A stretch of DNA of 7,341 bases from the NCBI GenBank assembly GCA_902479205.1, contig CABSNX010000095.1, forward strand, positions 1 to 7,341. Reading direction: 5' to 3'. Of this stretch, positions 6,901 to 7,341 are shown piece by piece (positions within the stretch are counted from its first letter, which is position 1; each line of letters opens with the position of its first letter). The DNA is from an uncultured Collinsella sp. Lineage in GTDB: Bacteria; Actinomycetota; Coriobacteriia; Coriobacteriales; Coriobacteriaceae. The position numbers were made by a program, and so were the translations under genes. The notes beneath the pieces are model-generated. The model made no database searches. It saw nothing but the letters and a program-made list of their open reading frames with translations, and was not told where the DNA came from.

Positions 6901-6939
6901 AAAAAATGAGGGCCGTCGGTTGCGCTCGACGGCCCTCAT
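6901..6939 (-). terminator. Intrinsic terminator inside the cstA leader (attenuator)
   Basis: A perfect 13-bp stem, ATGAGGGCCGTCG (6906-6918) with CGACGGCCCTCAT (6927-6939), has an 8-base loop and on the - strand ends in six T (6906-6901). The cstA ribosome site is only 22 bases further on and the ATG 35 bases, with no room for a promoter in between. Transcripts from the promoter at 7107-7135 must read through it to express cstA. Confidence 0.9.
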
Positions 6940-6945
6940 CTTCAT

Positions 6946-7087
6946 CAGCCGCCCGTTATCGTACGGGCTAGCTGTATGTGCTAACCCGCATCAGATAATT
7001 ACTACGCTGATAATGTTTAGCTGATGCGTGAACATGTCTAAGAAATCCTCTTCAATCATGATGTGAACGATCCGTGCGTGTTCACAT
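6946..7087 (-). promoter_or_regulatory. Structured 5' leader of cstA
   Basis: Three inverted repeats precede the attenuator in the RNA. Hairpin A is ATGTGAAC/GTTCACAT (7061-7068, 7080-7087). Hairpin B is CGCATCAG/CTGATGCG (6987-6994, 7021-7028). Hairpin C is GCCCGT/ACGGGC (6951-6956, 6963-6968), extended by CAGC/GCTG. The segment GCTGATG (7020-7026 on the + strand) can pair either with CATCAG at 6989-6994 or with CATCAGC at 6943-6949, so two folds compete. I could not match it to a known riboswitch; no T-box signature was found. Confidence 0.55.
6991..7035 (-). CDS. Possible leader peptide of cstA, MFTHQLNIISVVII
   Basis: A 14-codon frame starts at ATG 7035-7033 and ends with TGA at 6991-6993. 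AAGAGGA (7052-7046) precedes it by 10 bases, a usable but slightly distant ribosome site. An in-frame ATG at 7059 would give 22 residues but has no good site and abuts hairpin A. Seven of the last nine residues are Leu, Ile or Val, ending with codons ATT ATC AGC GTA GTA ATT ATC. The stop codon lies in the 3' arm of hairpin B and the start of the frame leads into its 5' arm, so ribosome position would affect folding. This arrangement recalls branched-chain amino acid attenuators, but so short a frame can arise by chance. Confidence 0.35.
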   Translation of the reverse strand: MFTHQLNIISVVII

Positions 7088-7106
7088 CCCCCAGTGGTTG
7101 AAAAGG

Positions 7107-7135
7107 AGTATGAAACTTTAGTTACCTAAAGTCAA
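7107..7135 (-). promoter_or_regulatory. Promoter of the cstA leader
   Basis: On the - strand TTGACT (7135-7130) and CATACT (7112-7107) are exactly 17 bases apart, matching sigma-70 consensus at 5 and 4 of 6 positions. The expected start is near 7100, giving a leader of about 235 nt before cstA. Confidence 0.65.
7116..7131. promoter_or_regulatory. Operator-like palindrome in the cstA promoter spacer
   Basis: CTTTAGTTACCTAAAG is a 16-bp dyad with 14 symmetric positions. It fills the spacer and overlaps the inner edge of the -35, where a bound protein would block polymerase. The regulator is unknown. Confidence 0.5.
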
Positions 7136-7274
7136 CGCAAATATGTAATGAATTTTCCACTTTTTTGAATTTCTCGGTATAAAACGCCACTGACCTCGGA
7201 CTTTACCGAACGACAGTTTTTGCTTGAGAGATGCTCCTCGGGGGCGGGGCGGACGCCTGCCGCCATATATGAAC
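7136..7274. other. Intergenic stretch upstream of the cstA promoter, no gene seen
   Basis: This stretch changes from AT-rich (7136-7180) to a GC-rich block (7235-7263, GGGGCGGGGCGG and GGCGG/CCGCC). A weak TCGGTA/TACCGA inverted repeat lies near 7175-7210. I find no coding region, convincing promoter or terminator. The GC-rich block could be one arm of a palindrome whose other arm lies beyond the window. Confidence 0.4.
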
Positions 7275-7341
7275 TTTCCTGCTCGGACAGTCCTGCTCAC
7301 GACGGAGGCCACATTAAGTGGCCTCCTGTTCGTGCGGAACT
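7275..7341 (-). repeat. Dispersed repeat, copy 2 (inverted relative to copy 1)
   Basis: Positions 7287-7341 are the exact reverse complement of 2499-2553, and TTTCCTGCTC (7275-7284) matches 2564-2555. It includes the same hairpin GGAGGCCAC/GTGGCCTCC (7305-7313, 7319-7327). Identity runs to the last base of the window, so the copy may continue beyond it. Confidence 0.93.

Noticed and set aside
6943..6949. CTGATGA on the - strand as a hammerhead ribozyme core
   Set aside because: The matching GAAA and the enclosing stems are absent, and the following hairpin is an intrinsic terminator.
3806..7024. A 1072-codon open frame on the + strand, the longest in the window
   Set aside because: It is antisense to the cstA gene and half of the JetD-like gene. 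Its product is a low-complexity G, D, E and H-rich sequence that mirrors the biased codon use of cstA, with no recognisable domain or good ribosome site.
7062..7086. TGTGA...TCACA as a CRP/GlxR binding site in the cstA leader
   Set aside because: The half-sites are 15 bases apart instead of 6, and the pair lies downstream of the promoter. It is better read as an RNA hairpin.

Overview
The window looks like chromosomal DNA from a GC-rich Coriobacteriia actinobacterium, most likely Collinsella or a close relative. This rests on codon use, the actinobacterial style of the prenyl synthase and the general feel of the proteins, not on a database match. The DNA shows four substantial protein genes, one tRNA gene and two unusually structured intergenic regions.

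Layout. On the + strand, a polyprenyl diphosphate synthase (8-1033) is followed by a protein with two peptidoglycan-binding repeats and no signal peptide (1171-2076), then by tRNA-Gln(UUG) (2115-2186) with its own intrinsic terminator (2200-2235). Positions 2187-2602 hold no gene but are packed with structure. There is a 140-bp element whose ends copy the 3' end of the tRNA-Gln gene, and then a perfect 34-bp inverted repeat enclosing a core that recurs, inverted, at the right end of the window. On the - strand follow a large protein (4792-2603) with a C-terminal JetD/DUF2220-like TOPRIM domain behind a long disordered RG-rich linker, and a CstA-family membrane transporter (6865-4976). The two - strand genes are separate transcription units: an intrinsic terminator (4898-4936) and a probable promoter lie between them.

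The 476 bases upstream of cstA appear to be a regulated leader. A good promoter at 7107-7135 has an operator-like palindrome in its spacer. It is followed by about 200 nt of RNA with several hairpins, a very short reading frame ending in a run of Ile/Val codons, and a strong intrinsic terminator 26 nt before the cstA ribosome binding site. This is the layout of a transcription attenuator, and I consider it the most interesting regulatory signal here.

The genes do not form an obvious pathway. The prenyl synthase and the peptidoglycan-binding protein could both relate to envelope building. The transporter and its leader suggest nutrient-controlled uptake. The JetD-like protein has no jetA, jetB or jetC partner in view, so it is not a standard Wadjet locus as far as this window shows.
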